Notes: a model not told the origin generated them from the letters alone. A stretch of 20,814 nt of DNA from BS150m-G50 sp964501185 [NCBI: uncultured Bacteroidia bacterium] (GCA_964501185.1 CAZCRT010000043.1:1-20814), one strand, 5' to 3'; positions 8,190 to 16,148 are shown, counted from the first letter of the stretch. Numbers and translations: made by a program.

Positions 8190-8741
8190 CTGAAAAAAAG
8201 GTTCACTGAAGTTCAGAAAACGCCAAAAGCTCGGATTAATACTCAGATCAGAGCTCCGAAAGTCAGAGTCATCTCACCGGAAGGTGAGCAATTGGGAATT
8301 CTGTCTCTGGAAGAGGCGTTGAGCGAAGCGCAGAAGCGCAATCTTGATCTGGTAGAGATAGCAGCTAAAGCTGATCCGCCGGTAGTCAAGATTCAAGATT
8401 TCGGTAAGTTCAAGTACGATCAAGCCAAGCGTGAGCGTCTGAATCGTAAGAAACAACATACGATTCAGGTTAAGGGAATCCGGCTGACACCCAACATCAA
8501 TGATCATGATCTGGAGGTGAAGGCACGTAAGGCGCGGGGTTTTATAGAAGATGGAGCCCGGCTGAAGGTTTCCGTGTTGTTCAGAGGGCGTATGATTGCG
8601 CGCAAGGAATTGGGTCGGGAAGCATTAGACAAGTTCATAAGTTTTCTGGAAGATATTGCTGAGGTTGAGTCGGCTCCTGCAATGGAGGGGGCACGCAATA
8701 TGGTAACTCAGCTGGTACCGAAAAAGAGTCAAAAGAAATAA
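8190..8741 (+). CDS. infC: Translation initiation factor IF-3, CTG start
   Basis: Binds the 30S subunit, monitors the initiator tRNA and start codon, and keeps subunits apart. Both IF3 domains are present: N-terminal (ARINTQIRAPKVRVISPEGEQ... to PPVVKIQDFGKFKYD) and C-terminal (QVKGIRLTPNINDHD ... RGRMIARKELG). From the stop at 8178 the frame holds no ATG, GTG or TTG until 8292, which would cut off the conserved RIN..IRA segment. The CTG at 8190 follows AAGGGGG (8179-8185) by four bases and gives 183 residues (E. coli 180), beginning KKRFTEVQKTPKARIN. A rare start is the hallmark of infC (AUU in E. coli), where IF3 discriminates against its own mRNA. Automated callers may start at 8292 and truncate it by 34 residues. 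Followed 13 bp later by rpmI. Confidence 0.93.
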   Translation: MKKRFTEVQKTPKARINTQIRAPKVRVISPEGEQLGILSLEEALSEAQKRNLDLVEIAAKADPPVVKIQDFGKFKYDQAKRERLNRKKQHTIQVKGIRLTPNINDHDLEVKARKARGFIEDGARLKVSVLFRGRMIARKELGREALDKFISFLEDIAEVESAPAMEGARNMVTQLVPKKSQKK

Positions 8742-8754
8742 ATGGAGTTAACTC

Positions 8755-8949
8755 ATGCCGAAGATGAGATCAAATCGCGGCGCCTGTAAACGTTTCAAAA
8801 CAACCGGAAGTGGTTCAGTCAAGCGTCACCACGCCTATGCCGGTCACAAGTTTACCTGCAAGTCCCGCAAACAGAAGCGACGCTTACGCTCTGCCGTATT
8901 GGTTCATTCCACAAACGAGCAGAATATCAAACGGATGATTAGCTGCTGA
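8755..8949 (+). CDS. rpmI: Large ribosomal subunit protein L35
   Basis: The 64-residue, strongly basic protein begins [24 protein letters not shown], the classic L35 start (in parts: [19 protein letters not shown]), and has the usual length. GGAG lies 7-8 bases before the ATG. It sits in the conserved infC-rpmI-rplT order. It has three cysteines (Cys11, Cys35 and the final residue Cys64), more than most L35 proteins. Certain. Confidence 0.97.
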   Translation: MPKMRSNRGACKRFKTTGSGSVKRHHAYAGHKFTCKSRKQKRRLRSAVLVHSTNEQNIKRMISC

Positions 8950-8982
8950 GGGTTTTACCCACAGTGAATAAAGGAGATATCA

Positions 8983-9327
8983 ATGCCACGAGCTACAAAT
9001 AACGTTGCTTCCCATCGGCGGAGAAAAAAGACACGTCACCAGGCCAAGGGCTTCACCGGAATGCGTCGGAATGTCCTGCGTATCATGACCGATGCTGTTG
9101 ATCGTTCCATGCAGTTTTCCACAATTCATCGTAAACGTCGCGCCAGTGACTTTCGCAAATTGTGGATTACGCGCATCAATGCCGCTGCCCGGGAGCAGGG
9201 TCTCACCTATTCCCGTTTCATGAGCGGATTGAAGCAGAAAGACATTCAGATCAACCGGAAATTTCTGGCCGACATGGCTGTAAATGATCCAACCGCTTTT
9301 CAGGCTATTGTCGATATAGTTAAATAG
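8983..9327 (+). CDS. rplT: Large ribosomal subunit protein L20
   Basis: The 114-residue product has the L20 signature: MPRATNNVASHRRRKK, GFTGMRRN and RDFRKLWITRINAA-like segment (here SDFRKLWITRINAA), typical length. L20 binds 23S rRNA early in assembly and, in E. coli and Bacillus, represses the infC-rpmI-rplT mRNA. AAAGGAG sits 6 bases before the ATG, the strongest ribosome site in the cluster. Separated from rpmI by 33 bp and from pheS by 38 bp. Confidence 0.97.
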   Translation: MPRATNNVASHRRRKKTRHQAKGFTGMRRNVLRIMTDAVDRSMQFSTIHRKRRASDFRKLWITRINAAAREQGLTYSRFMSGLKQKDIQINRKFLADMAVNDPTAFQAIVDIVK

Positions 9328-9365
9328 GCCAGTGTCACTTCAGTTTCAGAAAGTGCAGGTGGCGT

Positions 9366-10364
9366 ATGAAGACCCGTATCGATGAGATCAGAAAAGACTT
9401 CCGGAAGTCTCTGTCGGATGCCGGTTCACAAATAGAACTTGATGAGGTATATCGTATCTTCCTGGCTCGTAAGGGAGAGATTGCTTCGCTCTATAAGTTA
9501 ATGGCCGGACTTTCTGCAGAAGAACGTCCCGAGGCCGGGAAGTTGTTGAACCAGCTCAAAAAAGAGCTGGAGCAGCAGTTTAACGATCGTCGAAAAACTG
9601 CCAGGCAACAGGTTAGTGAGCTTGATACTACTATTCCTGGACGGATTCCCCGTCTTGGACATGAGCATCCATTAACACAGACTGAATCCCGGGTGGAGGA
9701 AATATTCACCCGCATGGGATTCACAGTTGCTGAGGGTCCGGAAGTGGAGTCAGAGTACTACGATTTTGACGCCCTCAATACACCTTTCTGGCATCCGGCC
9801 CGTGACAAATCTGATACTCTCTACCTGGATAATGGCCATCTGTTGCGCACAGAGACTTCTCCGGTTCAGATACATGTTATGGAGAAGCGTAAACCACCCA
9901 TCAGAATTATAGCTCCCGGGCGTGTTTATCGTAACGACAAACCAGATGCATCTCATTCCCCTATGTTCATGCAGGTGGAAGGTCTATATATCGACAGGCA
10001 GGTCACATTTGCTGAACTCAAAGGTACGCTTCTGGAGTTTTACCGCCAGCTGTTTGGCGAAGATACTTCGATTCGATTCAGGCCACACTATTTCCCCTTC
10101 ACCGAGCCCTCCGCAGAAGTAGATGTAACCTGTTTTCTCTGTGCAGGCAAAGGCTGTCGTGTATGCAAGCAGACAGGTTGGCTGGAAATGGGGGGGAGCG
10201 GGATGGTGGATCCTGTAGTGCTGGACGGTGTCGGGCTTGATCCGGAGGAGTATACCGGATTTGCCTTTGGTCTCGGTCTGGAACGTATTGCAATGTTGCA
10301 GTACGGAATCACTGATATTCGTCTTCTCTACGAAAACAACCTGCGTCTACTCACCCAGTTTTAA
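9366..10364 (+). CDS. pheS: Phenylalanine--tRNA ligase alpha subunit
   Basis: Catalytic subunit of the (alpha-beta)2 PheRS. The 332-residue protein has an N-terminal coiled coil (about 1-90) that binds tRNA, then the class II core: MQVEGLYID, FRPHYFPFTEPSAEVDV (motif 2 region), and GLGLERIAMLQYGITDIR (motif 3) near the C-terminus. CFLCAGKGCRVCKQTGW inserts a four-cysteine, probable zinc knuckle (about 251-267), common in bacterial PheS. GGTGG shortly before ATG. The iterated palindrome at 9397-9408 falls in the coiled coil as DFRKS, extended to a 16-bp perfect palindrome. pheT starts nine bases after the stop. Confidence 0.97.
   Translation: MKTRIDEIRKDFRKSLSDAGSQIELDEVYRIFLARKGEIASLYKLMAGLSAEERPEAGKLLNQLKKELEQQFNDRRKTARQQVSELDTTIPGRIPRLGHEHPLTQTESRVEEIFTRMGFTVAEGPEVESEYYDFDALNTPFWHPARDKSDTLYLDNGHLLRTETSPVQIHVMEKRKPPIRIIAPGRVYRNDKPDASHSPMFMQVEGLYIDRQVTFAELKGTLLEFYRQLFGEDTSIRFRPHYFPFTEPSAEVDVTCFLCAGKGCRVCKQTGWLEMGGSGMVDPVVLDGVGLDPEEYTGFAFGLGLERIAMLQYGITDIRLLYENNLRLLTQF
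9397..9408. repeat. Iterated palindrome ACTTCCGGAAGT, copy 3
   Basis: Exact match in pheS, read as DFRKS; symmetry extends to 16 bp (9395-9410). Confidence 0.95.
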
Positions 10365-10373
10365 GGTTTAATC

Positions 10374-12761
10374 ATGAAAGTCTCACTCAACTGGCTACAA
10401 AGCCTGATTGACATTGATAGATCTGTGCAACAACTGGTGGACGATCTGTCCATGCTGGGGCTGGAAACAGAAAAAATAGATACAATCTCCCGGTCACTGG
10501 AGGGAGTTGTTGCCGGAAGAGTGATTACATGCGATAAGGTCCCTGAATCGGATCATCTTCATCTTTGCCAGGTCGATATCGGAGATGAAGAGCAATTGCA
10601 GATTGTCTGCGGAGCCCCCAATATTAAAGCTGGTCAGACAATCCCTCTCGCCCGGGTAGGTGCTGAGTTAGCCGGTGGTTTAAAGATCCGCAAAGCCAGG
10701 GTTCGTGGCGTAGAATCATTTGGAATGATCTGTTCCGAAGTTGAGCTGGGTCTGGGTGATGATCACAGCGGCATTATGGTACTGGATGATGAGATCCAAC
10801 CGGGACAGGAGCTGGGTGAACTATATGGATATGAAGACACCGTGTTTGATCTTGAGGTTACCCAGAATCGCGGTGACTGTCTGAGTATTATCGGTGTAGC
10901 TCGTGAGTTGGCAGCGCTTTATGAGTGCAATTTGTCGATACCACAAAAAACACTTCCGGAAGTCTCGCAACCAGCCAGTGAAGCTGTTTCAATTGAGTTG
11001 AATAAAGACACCAGTTGTGCTCGCTATGCTGCCCGGGTAATGCGTGGCATCACAATCAAGCCATCACCACGCTGGATGCAGGACCGATTGCTGGCAGTAG
11101 GCTTGCGCCCGATAAACAATGTTGTCGATGTAACGAACTATGTTATGTGGCTTACCGGGCATCCACTGCATGCTTTTGATATGAGAAACATTGAGGGCAG
11201 GGGGATAAAGATCCGTTTTGCTGAAAAGGGTGAGACATTCGTAACATTGGATGAGGAGCAACGAAAACTGGATCCGGAAGTATTGCTGATCTGTGACGAA
11301 AAGAAACCGGTTGCAATTGGTGGTATCATGGGAGGGCTGGCTTCCGGCGTAACTGATGATACAACAGAACTCCTGATCGAGTGTGCCTGGTTTGAGCCAG
11401 TAAATATTCGTATGTCCTCTCGCCGTCTGGGGCTGACTTCTGACTCATCAAAACGCTTTGAACGCGGTGTCGACCCTGATGACATTGATTATGTTCTGAA
11501 TCTTACAGCTGCATTGATGCTGGAGACGGCTGACGGTGAGGTACTCAACGGTATTGTAGATGAGTACCCGGAACAACGGTGTAAATCCGTGATCAAAGTC
11601 AGATCTGAACGAGTGAATGAAGTTCTGGGTATGGAAATACCCCTGGTCAGTCAGATCTCGCTACTCCGACGCCTCCAGTTTGAAGTTCAGGAAAACGGTA
11701 ATGAATATATAGTAACTGTGCCTACTTTCAGATTTGATCTGGAAAGAGAGATTGACATTATCGAAGAGATTATTCGATTGCATGGATATGAGAATATTCC
11801 GGTATCAGAACGATCTCTCGTACCACTGAAGCCGTGGATTGAAGAAATGCGACCTCTCAGAGCGGACCTGAGGGAAATAGCAGTACGCGCTGGATTACAG
11901 GAAGTTTCTACATACTCTATGATCAGTCGCCGGCAGCATGAGCAAACCACTTCCGGAAGTGAGAAAGCAATCAGCGTACAGAATCCAATTTCCGAGGATC
12001 TTGCTGTTCTGAGAACTTCAATGTTACCGAGTTTACTGATGACAGCGGCATATAATCTGAATAGAAGCAATAGAAGTGTTGCGATATTTGAGATTGGCCG
12101 TACATATCATTTTAGTGAGAAGGTGTATAATAACTGTCGTGAAGATTTTATACTCAGTGCATTGCTCACCGGGATCCGTCAACCCAAGAGTTGGGACAGT
12201 CAGGAACAGGAATTCGGATTCTATGATGTACAGGGAATTGCAAGTCTGTTTTCTTCGCGATTTGATACCGAACTAAAAAGACTTCCGGAAGTCGATTCTC
12301 GTTTCACCAGTAATAGCTACATGTTTCAATTGGCAGAAAAAGTGGTCCTGGCATACGGAGAGTTGGATACGGAATTGGTTGAAGGTTTTGATATTGACCA
12401 GAGTGTCCACTATCTTGAATTAAATCTATCAAGTCTGCGCGAGTACTATCGTCCAGGAACTACCGTACGCGAAGTGTCGCGATTTCCTGATAATCGCCGC
12501 GACCTCTCTTTCCAGATTGAAGAGAGCGTACTGATAGGTGAATTGTTAGCGACAATTCGTTCGCATGGCGGTAAACATCTCCAGAGTGTTGATCTCTTTG
12601 ATCTTTACCGTGGTAAAGGTGTTGATCAGGGTTGCAAGAGTGCAAGCGTCAGCCTATGTTTCAATTCGATGAAGGGTAGTCTCGAAGACGAGCAGATCGA
12701 TCGCCAGATAAAGAAGATTGTTCAGTCAGTTACAAAAGAACACAACGGAAGACTCCGCTAG
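10374..12761 (+). CDS. pheT: Phenylalanine--tRNA ligase beta subunit
   Basis: Non-catalytic and editing subunit of PheRS, 795 residues (E. coli 795). Domains in order: N-terminal segment, tRNA-binding OB fold (about 40-150, CGAPNIKAGQTIPLARVGA), B3/B4 editing domain (about 210-380, RPINNVVDVTNYVMW, HPLHAFD), B5 domain (about 400-475), central class II-like domain (about 490-690, EVSTYSMIS, NPISEDLAVLRTSMLPSLL) and the C-terminal ferredoxin-fold anticodon-binding domain (about 700-795, VSRFPDNRRDLSFQI). Complete. It holds three exact ACTTCCGGAAGT sites (10952, 11949, 12281) read as LPEV, TSGS and LPEV, all in variable segments between conserved motifs. The next gene starts one base after its stop. 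Confidence 0.97.
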   Translation: MKVSLNWLQSLIDIDRSVQQLVDDLSMLGLETEKIDTISRSLEGVVAGRVITCDKVPESDHLHLCQVDIGDEEQLQIVCGAPNIKAGQTIPLARVGAELAGGLKIRKARVRGVESFGMICSEVELGLGDDHSGIMVLDDEIQPGQELGELYGYEDTVFDLEVTQNRGDCLSIIGVARELAALYECNLSIPQKTLPEVSQPASEAVSIELNKDTSCARYAARVMRGITIKPSPRWMQDRLLAVGLRPINNVVDVTNYVMWLTGHPLHAFDMRNIEGRGIKIRFAEKGETFVTLDEEQRKLDPEVLLICDEKKPVAIGGIMGGLASGVTDDTTELLIECAWFEPVNIRMSSRRLGLTSDSSKRFERGVDPDDIDYVLNLTAALMLETADGEVLNGIVDEYPEQRCKSVIKVRSERVNEVLGMEIPLVSQISLLRRLQFEVQENGNEYIVTVPTFRFDLEREIDIIEEIIRLHGYENIPVSERSLVPLKPWIEEMRPLRADLREIAVRAGLQEVSTYSMISRRQHEQTTSGSEKAISVQNPISEDLAVLRTSMLPSLLMTAAYNLNRSNRSVAIFEIGRTYHFSEKVYNNCREDFILSALLTGIRQPKSWDSQEQEFGFYDVQGIASLFSSRFDTELKRLPEVDSRFTSNSYMFQLAEKVVLAYGELDTELVEGFDIDQSVHYLELNLSSLREYYRPGTTVREVSRFPDNRRDLSFQIEESVLIGELLATIRSHGGKHLQSVDLFDLYRGKGVDQGCKSASVSLCFNSMKGSLEDEQIDRQIKKIVQSVTKEHNGRLR
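10952..10963. repeat. Iterated palindrome ACTTCCGGAAGT, copy 4
   Basis: Exact match in pheT, read as LPEV. Confidence 0.95.
11949..11960. repeat. Iterated palindrome ACTTCCGGAAGT, copy 5
   Basis: Exact match in pheT, read as TSGS; symmetry extends to 14 bp. Confidence 0.95.
12281..12292. repeat. Iterated palindrome ACTTCCGGAAGT, copy 6
   Basis: Exact match in pheT, read as LPEV; symmetry extends to 14 bp. Confidence 0.95.
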
Positions 12762-12762
12762 T

Positions 12763-13029
12763 ATGGATTTTGAGAGTCTGAGTCAGATAGAGAAACAATT
12801 CGAGTTGCTGGCTTCCAGAAGTCATACACTCAGTAATAAAAATCGGACCCTTCGTGTTGAACTGGATAGAATGATGCTGGAGATAGAACACCTGAGAGGT
12901 GAAGGGCAGCGTCTTGAAGCCGAGAAAACAGAACTTAAGAATGGCAGCAGTAATCCTGAACAAACACGAGTGCTGCGCAAGCGACTCGAGGCCTTGTTAA
13001 AGCAGATGGAAAAGCACAGTTCAAGGTGA
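12763..13029 (+). CDS. Small coiled-coil protein, putative ZapB-like division protein
   Basis: The 88-residue product is almost all predicted coiled coil: heptad-like leucines through IEKQFELLASRSHTLSNKN, LRVELDRMMLEIEHLRGEGQRLEAEK and LRKRLEALLKQMEK. No other domain. The ATG at 12763 lies one base after the pheT stop, implying coupled translation; an upstream TTG at 12718 in the same frame would overlap pheT and is unlikely. It sits 18 bp before zapA. Small coiled-coil genes directly before zapA are common and ZapB is a ZapA-binding coiled coil, so a Z-ring role is a context-based inference; low-complexity coiled coil alone cannot prove it. Confidence 0.75.
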   Translation: MDFESLSQIEKQFELLASRSHTLSNKNRTLRVELDRMMLEIEHLRGEGQRLEAEKTELKNGSSNPEQTRVLRKRLEALLKQMEKHSSR

Positions 13030-13047
13030 TCACCAGCTGAGATATAC

Positions 13048-13338
13048 ATGGAAAAGCAACACCTTCTCGTCAGGATATATGATCAGGAGATACCACTGAA
13101 AACCAGTGGAGATGCTGAGTTCGTCAAGCAAACGGCAGAATTTGTCAATCAGCAGATGAAAATAGTTGCAAAAACCGCTCAGATAAAGGATTCCGCTAAA
13201 GTTGCAATTGTGACCTGTATGAATATTGCTGCTGAGCTCAAGCGGTTACAACAGCAGACCAGTGCAGATGAAAAGGAACTTACTCAGCGAATGTCCGCTA
13301 TCTCCAGATCTTTAGATCAGTTGCTGGAATTGGATTGA
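13048..13338 (+). CDS. zapA: Cell division protein ZapA
   Basis: The 96-residue protein matches ZapA: N-terminal beta segment VRIYDQEIPLKTSGDAEFVKQ (read as VRIYDQEIPLKTSGD then AEFVKQTAEFVN), AKVAIVTCMNIAAEL helix, and a C-terminal coiled coil. ZapA binds and cross-links FtsZ filaments at the division site. Normal length is about 85-110. It follows a coiled-coil gene and precedes a 6S RNA candidate; the zapA-6S neighbourhood is conserved in many bacteria. A TGAGAT sequence lies about 9 bases before the ATG as a weak ribosome site. Confidence 0.93.
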   Translation: MEKQHLLVRIYDQEIPLKTSGDAEFVKQTAEFVNQQMKIVAKTAQIKDSAKVAIVTCMNIAAELKRLQQQTSADEKELTQRMSAISRSLDQLLELD

Positions 13339-13342
13339 TGAA

Positions 13343-13516
13343 AATTCCTGTGGAGTACGATCACCAAAAAAGAACCAACACTCTTTTAGAGGGAGATTTG
13401 TTCAGCGGCGTCTAGGGCATGCCTTTCACTTCGGTGATCGAGGAAGCTTGAAGCGTCGGACTGTCACCCACCGTGACTTGTCAGGTTCTTCCTTTATGGT
13501 GAGCTCTGCAGGAATT
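13343..13516 (+). ncRNA. ssrS: 6S RNA candidate
   Basis: About 174 nt that fold as one long arm. Closing helix: AATTCCTGTGGAG (13343-13355) / CTCTGCAGGAATT (13504-13516), 13 bp with two G-U pairs. Next: TCACCA (13361-13366) / TGGTGA (13497-13502), then AAGAACC (13370-13376) / GGTTCTT (13484-13490). A large central bubble follows, with a small hairpin on its 3' strand (GTCAC / GTGAC, 13463-13477), and a terminal arm (TTCAGC / GCTTGAA). Length, long closing stem, bubble with 3' hairpin, and position directly after zapA all fit 6S RNA, which mimics an open promoter and binds sigma70 RNA polymerase. The primary sequence alone is not diagnostic to my eye. Confidence 0.72.
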
Positions 13517-13520
13517 ATTG

Positions 13521-13532
13521 ACTTCCGGAAGT
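13521..13532. repeat. Iterated palindrome ACTTCCGGAAGT, copy 7
   Basis: Exact match, intergenic, five bases after the 6S RNA candidate; symmetry extends to 14 bp. Confidence 0.95.
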
Positions 13533-13582
13533 CCTGTGCCGATCTGCACACGACGAGTTAACATGCGGGTAGAGTACTGAAG

Positions 13583-13640
13583 TGCTACCATCGTATCTTG
13601 CACCTAGGGTGCAAGGCGAACCTGCTTAGTAGATGGTGCA
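13583..13640 (+). promoter_or_regulatory. Structured leader upstream of rny
   Basis: Outer stem TGC-(T)-ACCATC (13583-13592) / GATGGTGCA (13632-13640) encloses an 8-bp hairpin CTTGCACC / GGTGCAAG (13597-13604 / 13608-13615, loop TAG). The left arm can instead pair upstream: GGTAG with CTACC (13585-13589). It ends 24 bases before the rny ribosome site. No known riboswitch recognised; possibly a 5' UTR element or part of a second small RNA. Confidence 0.45.
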
Positions 13641-13673
13641 TTAAGATTGCCACCTCGTATCCCTGAGGAAAAC

Positions 13674-15230
13674 ATGATAACGATGATATCTATCACTTTA
13701 ACTAGTGCGATTATAACTTTTAGTATTGGCTGGTGGATTGCGACGAATATCAATCGGTCTCGCTATCAAATGTTGAAAAAGTCAACGGATGATATTCTGG
13801 CTGAAGCTAGAGAAGAGGGCGAAATTCTGAAAAAGGAGAAAGCTCTCGAAGCCAAGGATGAGTGGTACAGACAAAAAGAGAAGTATGAAATCACCGCGCA
13901 GAAGAAAAAGGCGGACCTTATTAAGCAGGAGCAAAAGCTCAAGGAGGATGAAACCGCTGTTATTACTCGCAACGATTCACTTAAAACCAGAGAGCACGAA
14001 CTTAAGTTGCGGGAAGAAAATCTGTCCACTAAAGAGACAAATGTTAAACAGAAGAAGCTGGAAATTGACAGGTTGATCGAACAGGAAAACGCAACACTGG
14101 AACGGATTGCCGGCCTTAGCGAGGAAGAAGCTCGAAAGAAACTTTTTGCTAACCTCCAGGCAGATGTGCAGAAGAAATCCGCTGCTGATTTCAATGAGAT
14201 TAAGGAGCACGCTAAACTGCATGCTTTCCAGGAATCACGCCGTATTCTCGTTTCTTCAATTCAACGTACAGCAGTTGAACTGGCCCGGGAAACAACTGTC
14301 ACCGTAGTTGATTTGCCTTCAGATGACATTAAGGGGCGCATAATCGGGCGAGATGGTCGCAACATAAGGTCATTTGAGAATGTCACTGGTGTTGAAGTTA
14401 TCGTCGATGATACTCCACTTAAAGTCACCCTCTCTGCCTATGACCCATATAGACGAGAGATTGCCCGGCAGACATTAGATAAGCTCCTGGCAGATGGTCG
14501 AATTCATCCTGCTCGTATTGAAGAAGTTGTTGAGAAGGTGCGCGAGGAAATGAGCGAGTACGCGCTGGAGCTTGGTAATCAGGCAGTTGTGGATACTGGA
14601 ATCCATGGAATGCACTCTGAGATTATTCGATTAGTAGGGAAACTACACTTCCGGAACGTTTTAGGACATAATGCCTTGAAGCATTCGCTCGAAGTTGCCA
14701 ACCTTGCTGGTCTCATGGCAACAGAGTTAGATATGGATGCCCGCTTATTGAAACGTGCGGGACTATTGCATGATCTTGGTCTTGCGGTACGCGGAGCAGT
14801 TGAGCAGGATCACGCTGAAATTGGTGCTGATATTGCCCGTAAGTACAGTGAACCTGAGGCTGTTGTCGATGCAATAAGAAATCATGACAATCGTGAGAAC
14901 AAGACAGATCTGGCAGGTCAGTTACTCTATATAGCAGATCAGATATCACAAAGCCGTCCAGGTGTCCGTAGTGACGACCTGGGAAGGTACGTTCAACGGT
15001 TATCTACAATTGAGGATATCGCTTTATCGATGCCAGGCGTTGAAAAAGCTTTCGCAATTCAGGCAGGACGAGAAGTTCGAGTGATTGTACAGTATAGTGA
15101 AGTGCCTGATGAAAAACTGCAGACTCTGGCTGATGATATAGCTGCCCGGATCGAAAATGAACTTCGATATCCTGGCCAGATAAAAATCACAGTGGTGAGA
15201 GAGTTCCGATCAATAAATATGGCGAAGTAG
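13674..15230 (+). CDS. rny: Ribonuclease Y
   Basis: Membrane-anchored endoribonuclease that starts bulk mRNA decay. The 518-residue product (B. subtilis 520) has an N-terminal membrane helix (about 5-22, TLTSAIITFSIGWWIA), a long charged coiled coil (about 30-200), a KH RNA-binding domain (about 215-270, GRIIGRDGRNIRSFENVTGVEVIVDD in overlapping parts), and an HD domain with HSLEVA...LLHDLGLA and NHD, followed by the family-specific C-terminal segment. I chose ATG 13674, with TGAGGA five bases before it, over an upstream TTG. Preceded by a structured leader and an exact iterated palindrome at 13521. ymdB follows 96 bp later, as in Bacillus. Confidence 0.96.
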   Translation: MITMISITLTSAIITFSIGWWIATNINRSRYQMLKKSTDDILAEAREEGEILKKEKALEAKDEWYRQKEKYEITAQKKKADLIKQEQKLKEDETAVITRNDSLKTREHELKLREENLSTKETNVKQKKLEIDRLIEQENATLERIAGLSEEEARKKLFANLQADVQKKSAADFNEIKEHAKLHAFQESRRILVSSIQRTAVELARETTVTVVDLPSDDIKGRIIGRDGRNIRSFENVTGVEVIVDDTPLKVTLSAYDPYRREIARQTLDKLLADGRIHPARIEEVVEKVREEMSEYALELGNQAVVDTGIHGMHSEIIRLVGKLHFRNVLGHNALKHSLEVANLAGLMATELDMDARLLKRAGLLHDLGLAVRGAVEQDHAEIGADIARKYSEPEAVVDAIRNHDNRENKTDLAGQLLYIADQISQSRPGVRSDDLGRYVQRLSTIEDIALSMPGVEKAFAIQAGREVRVIVQYSEVPDEKLQTLADDIAARIENELRYPGQIKITVVREFRSINMAK

Positions 15231-15251
15231 CTGAGTGGCTACTGCTGCTAT

Positions 15252-15263
15252 ACTTCCGGAAGT
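15252..15263. repeat. Iterated palindrome ACTTCCGGAAGT, copy 8
   Basis: Exact match, intergenic between rny and ymdB. Confidence 0.95.
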
Positions 15264-15326
15264 GTTTTCACTTACCTTTTAAGCTAATCAATGTGACTCT
15301 CTAAAGATCTAACCCATATTTATCTT

Positions 15327-16115
15327 ATGATGAACATTCTATTTGTTGGTGATATCGTTTCTGAGCCTGGGGTGAGGATTTTCGAACAGTTTCTTCCTCA
15401 ATTCCGCCGTGAACATGAGATAGATCTGGTAATTGTGAATGGGGAGAACATACACGAAGGAAAGAGTTTAACTCCTGGTGATGTGAACACCTTGACCGAG
15501 ATGGGTGTAGATGTAATCACTTCCGGAAACCATATATGGGATCGATTCCAGGTGCGCGAAGTGATGAAAAAGAAACCTATGGTGTTGCGTCCTCTTAACT
15601 ATCCAGAGGGAGTTCCAGGAAAGGGCAGCCTTCGGATTGTGACTAAATCTCAAAAAGAAGTTATAGTCATAAATCTGCAGGGTCGTACTTTCATGCCCAC
15701 AATAGACTGTCCATTTCGTTCTATTGAACGAGAGCTCAAAACCACTTCCTCCTCACACTGCCCCATTATTGTGGACTTCCATGCAGAGGCTTCAGCAGAG
15801 AAACAGGCAATGGCCTGGTTCCTTGACGGAGAGGTTTCCGCATTAGTATGCACACACACACATATACAAACAGCGGATGAGCGAGTGCTTCCCCGTGGTA
15901 CTGCTTTCATTTCAGATGTGGGAATGACCGGAGCGCACGATTCAGTTATCGGTATGAAGAAGGAGATTGCCATAAAGCGCTTTCTATATCACACCCCCTT
16001 CCGCTATGAACCGGCTACTGATGACCTTCATGTATCTGCTGTGCTACTTGGTATTGATGAGGACACTCGTCGGGCTGAATTCATTGAGAGAATATTCTGG
16101 CCTGATTGGCAGTAA
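15327..16115 (+). CDS. ymdB: YmdB family metallophosphoesterase
   Basis: The 262-residue protein belongs to the TIGR00282/YmdB family, in Bacillus a 2',3'/3',5'-cyclic nucleotide phosphodiesterase linked to RNase Y and biofilm decisions. Two-metal residues are visible: GDIVSEPG, VIVNGENIHEG, TSGNHIWD, DFHAEASAEKQA, CTHTHIQTADE and ISDVGMTG. Length is typical (about 260-265). ATG 15327 and ATG 15330 are both possible; no clear ribosome site precedes either. The rny-ymdB pairing is conserved. An imperfect palindrome ACTTCCGGAAAC (15519) encodes the catalytic TSGN motif and so is explained by protein constraint. Confidence 0.93.
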   Translation: MMNILFVGDIVSEPGVRIFEQFLPQFRREHEIDLVIVNGENIHEGKSLTPGDVNTLTEMGVDVITSGNHIWDRFQVREVMKKKPMVLRPLNYPEGVPGKGSLRIVTKSQKEVIVINLQGRTFMPTIDCPFRSIERELKTTSSSHCPIIVDFHAEASAEKQAMAWFLDGEVSALVCTHTHIQTADERVLPRGTAFISDVGMTGAHDSVIGMKKEIAIKRFLYHTPFRYEPATDDLHVSAVLLGIDEDTRRAEFIERIFWPDWQ

Positions 16116-16148
16116 CTTAATTCCAATTAAAAATCATGACTGCACATA

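Noticed and set aside
14647-14658. ACTTCCGGAACG in rny as a further copy
   Set aside because: 10/12 and not palindromic; kept out of the count.
15226-15243. AGTAGC/GCTACT hairpin at the end of rny as terminator
   Set aside because: Six base pairs only, overlapping the stop codon, and no T-tract follows.
15519-15530. ACTTCCGGAAAC as another palindrome copy
   Set aside because: Only 10/12, and it encodes the catalytic TSGNH of YmdB, which explains it.
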